The notes under the pieces: generated by a model
Databases searched by the model: none
Told to the model about the DNA's origin: nothing
What the model saw: the letters and a program-made list of their open reading frames with translations, nothing else
Program-made: the position numbers and the translations under genes
In this document: in pieces, positions 4,751-5,308 of the stretch
How the letters are laid out: each line of letters starts with the position of its first letter
Numbering within the stretch: the first letter of the stretch is position 1
Source: DAHUYF01 sp052143095
GTDB lineage: Bacteria; Pseudomonadota; Alphaproteobacteria; ATCC43930; CGMCC-115725
Length of the DNA: 5,308 nucleotides
Direction: 5' to 3'
Assembly (NCBI GenBank): GCA_052143095.1
Contig: JBKQTR010000164.1
Location: 1 to 5,308 of the forward strand

Positions 4751-5308
4751 ATGCCGTGTCCCATGAGCGATGAAGCCGAGAAACCCGTGGCGCCGCCGGT
4801 CGGCGGGCGGCGCGACGCGCCGGCGCCGCTGAGTGCGCTCACCACGCGTCCGCTGCGGAAAGCCGCGCTCGCCGCCTCGCTGGGGCTGCATGGCGGGGTG
4901 CTGCTGGCGCTGGTGCTGCTCGCGCTTTGGGGTCTGACCCCGCCGCAAGAGGCGCCGGTCCTCAAGGTGACGCTGCTGAGCGAGGGACCGGGCGCGGCCG
5001 GCGCCACGGGGGGCAGCGAGGGCGGCAGTCCCGACGCGGCGGGCAGCGCGCCGGCCGTCGCGAGCAGCGAGCCGGCACCGGCGACCGCGCCGAGCCCGGC
5101 GCCCAGCCCCAGCGCCGCTGCGCCGGAACAGGTGGCGGCAGCACCGGAGCCGCCGGCGGCCGCGCCGGAGCCGGCAACCGCGCCGTTGCCGACGCCGCCC
5201 CGGCGCAAGCCCACACCGCCGCATCCGGCGCCGGCCGAGGCCGCGTCGCCCCCGCCGCCCGCGCCCGAGCAGCTTGCCGCCGCGGCGCCGGCGCCGGGCG
5301 CTCCCGGC
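4751..5308 (+). CDS. TonB-type energy transducer, N-terminal part (3'-truncated by window edge)
   Basis: An open frame of 186 codons runs off the window end. The architecture is that of TonB-family proteins, which carry proton-motive force from ExbB/ExbD to outer-membrane receptors. There is a short N-terminal tail, basic residues R33, R36 and K37, one membrane helix at about 38-60, then a long Pro/Ala-rich region from about 63 on that would span the periplasm. The helix begins S43-LGL-H47, the SxxxH pattern shared by TonB and TolA that couples them to their proton-channel partners. LKVTLL at 71-76 resembles the short strand that follows the helix in TonB proteins. Proline richness favours TonB over the Lys/Ala/Glu-rich TolA, but the diagnostic C-terminal domain is outside the window. 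Start choice is uncertain: ATG 4751 has only a weak AAGGT before it, and ATG 4763 in the same frame has none. An AAGGAG at 4729-4734 lies rather far upstream. Confidence 0.75.
   Translation, partial: MPCPMSDEAEKPVAPPVGGRRDAPAPLSALTTRPLRKAALAASLGLHGGVLLALVLLALWGLTPPQEAPVLKVTLLSEGPGAAGATGGSEGGSPDAAGSAPAVASSEPAPATAPSPAPSPSAAAPEQVAAAPEPPAAAPEPATAPLPTPPRRKPTPPHPAPAEAASPPPPAPEQLAAAAPAPGAPG

Noticed and set aside
3904..4773. Long plus-strand open frame opposite the denD-like gene (289 codons)
   Set aside because: The minus strand encodes a complete dehydrogenase with GGTGFIG and YGSQK motifs. The plus-strand product is low-complexity Arg/Ala/Gly-rich with no recognisable domain.
4669..5224. Two minus-strand open frames opposite the 3' end of the window
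   Set aside because: They are Gly/Ala/Ser-rich or Arg-rich translations of the complement of a Pro/Ala-rich plus-strand frame, which itself has a membrane helix with SxxxH and TonB-like layout.
4960..5308. Tandem DNA repeats in the Pro/Ala-rich coding region
   Set aside because: The GCCGGCGCC-like recurrences are irregular and explained by Pro/Ala codons at high GC; no fixed repeat unit was found.

Overview
The window looks like ordinary chromosome from a high-GC alphaproteobacterium. By eye the GC is roughly 70%, there is strong G/C third-position bias, and the genes are tightly packed with good Shine-Dalgarno sites. The genus cannot be fixed from this sequence alone. There are six protein genes, two of them cut by the window edges. 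No rRNA, tRNA, CRISPR array, insertion sequence or phage gene was seen.

Layout. 1-657 (+): C-terminal part of a UxaA/GarD-type sugar-acid dehydratase. 658-879: a gene-free stretch with two near-perfect GCA-loop hairpins and a 22-bp palindrome that looks like an operator. 880-1971 (+): an SMP-30/gluconolactonase-family lactonase with a twin-arginine-type signal. 1986-2013: a hairpin between convergent genes. 1999-2736 and 2742-3539 (both -): two adjacent paralogous membrane proteins with DUF1499 domains. 3607-4611 (-): an extended short-chain dehydrogenase closely resembling D-erythronate dehydrogenase (DenD). 4612-4750: a divergent intergenic region. 4751-5308 (+): the N-terminal part of a TonB-type (less likely TolA) energy transducer, open at the window end.

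How the genes may work together. Three of the six genes (dehydratase, lactonase, DenD-like dehydrogenase) belong to families of sugar-acid and aldonolactone catabolism. A lactonase outside the cytoplasm could make aldonates, and a UxaA-type dehydratase or a DenD-type dehydrogenase could start their breakdown inside. This is inference from family membership: the dehydrogenase is on the opposite strand, and no kinase, aldolase, isomerase or transporter is visible. The minus-strand order is denD-like, then DUF1499, then DUF1499 (67-nt and 5-nt gaps), which could be one operon, although the 67-nt gap contains small hairpins.

I found no clear sign of an undescribed multi-gene system. The points most worth a second look are the operator-like palindrome before the lactonase, the matched GCA-loop hairpins after the dehydratase, and the tandem DUF1499 pair next to the DenD-like gene.
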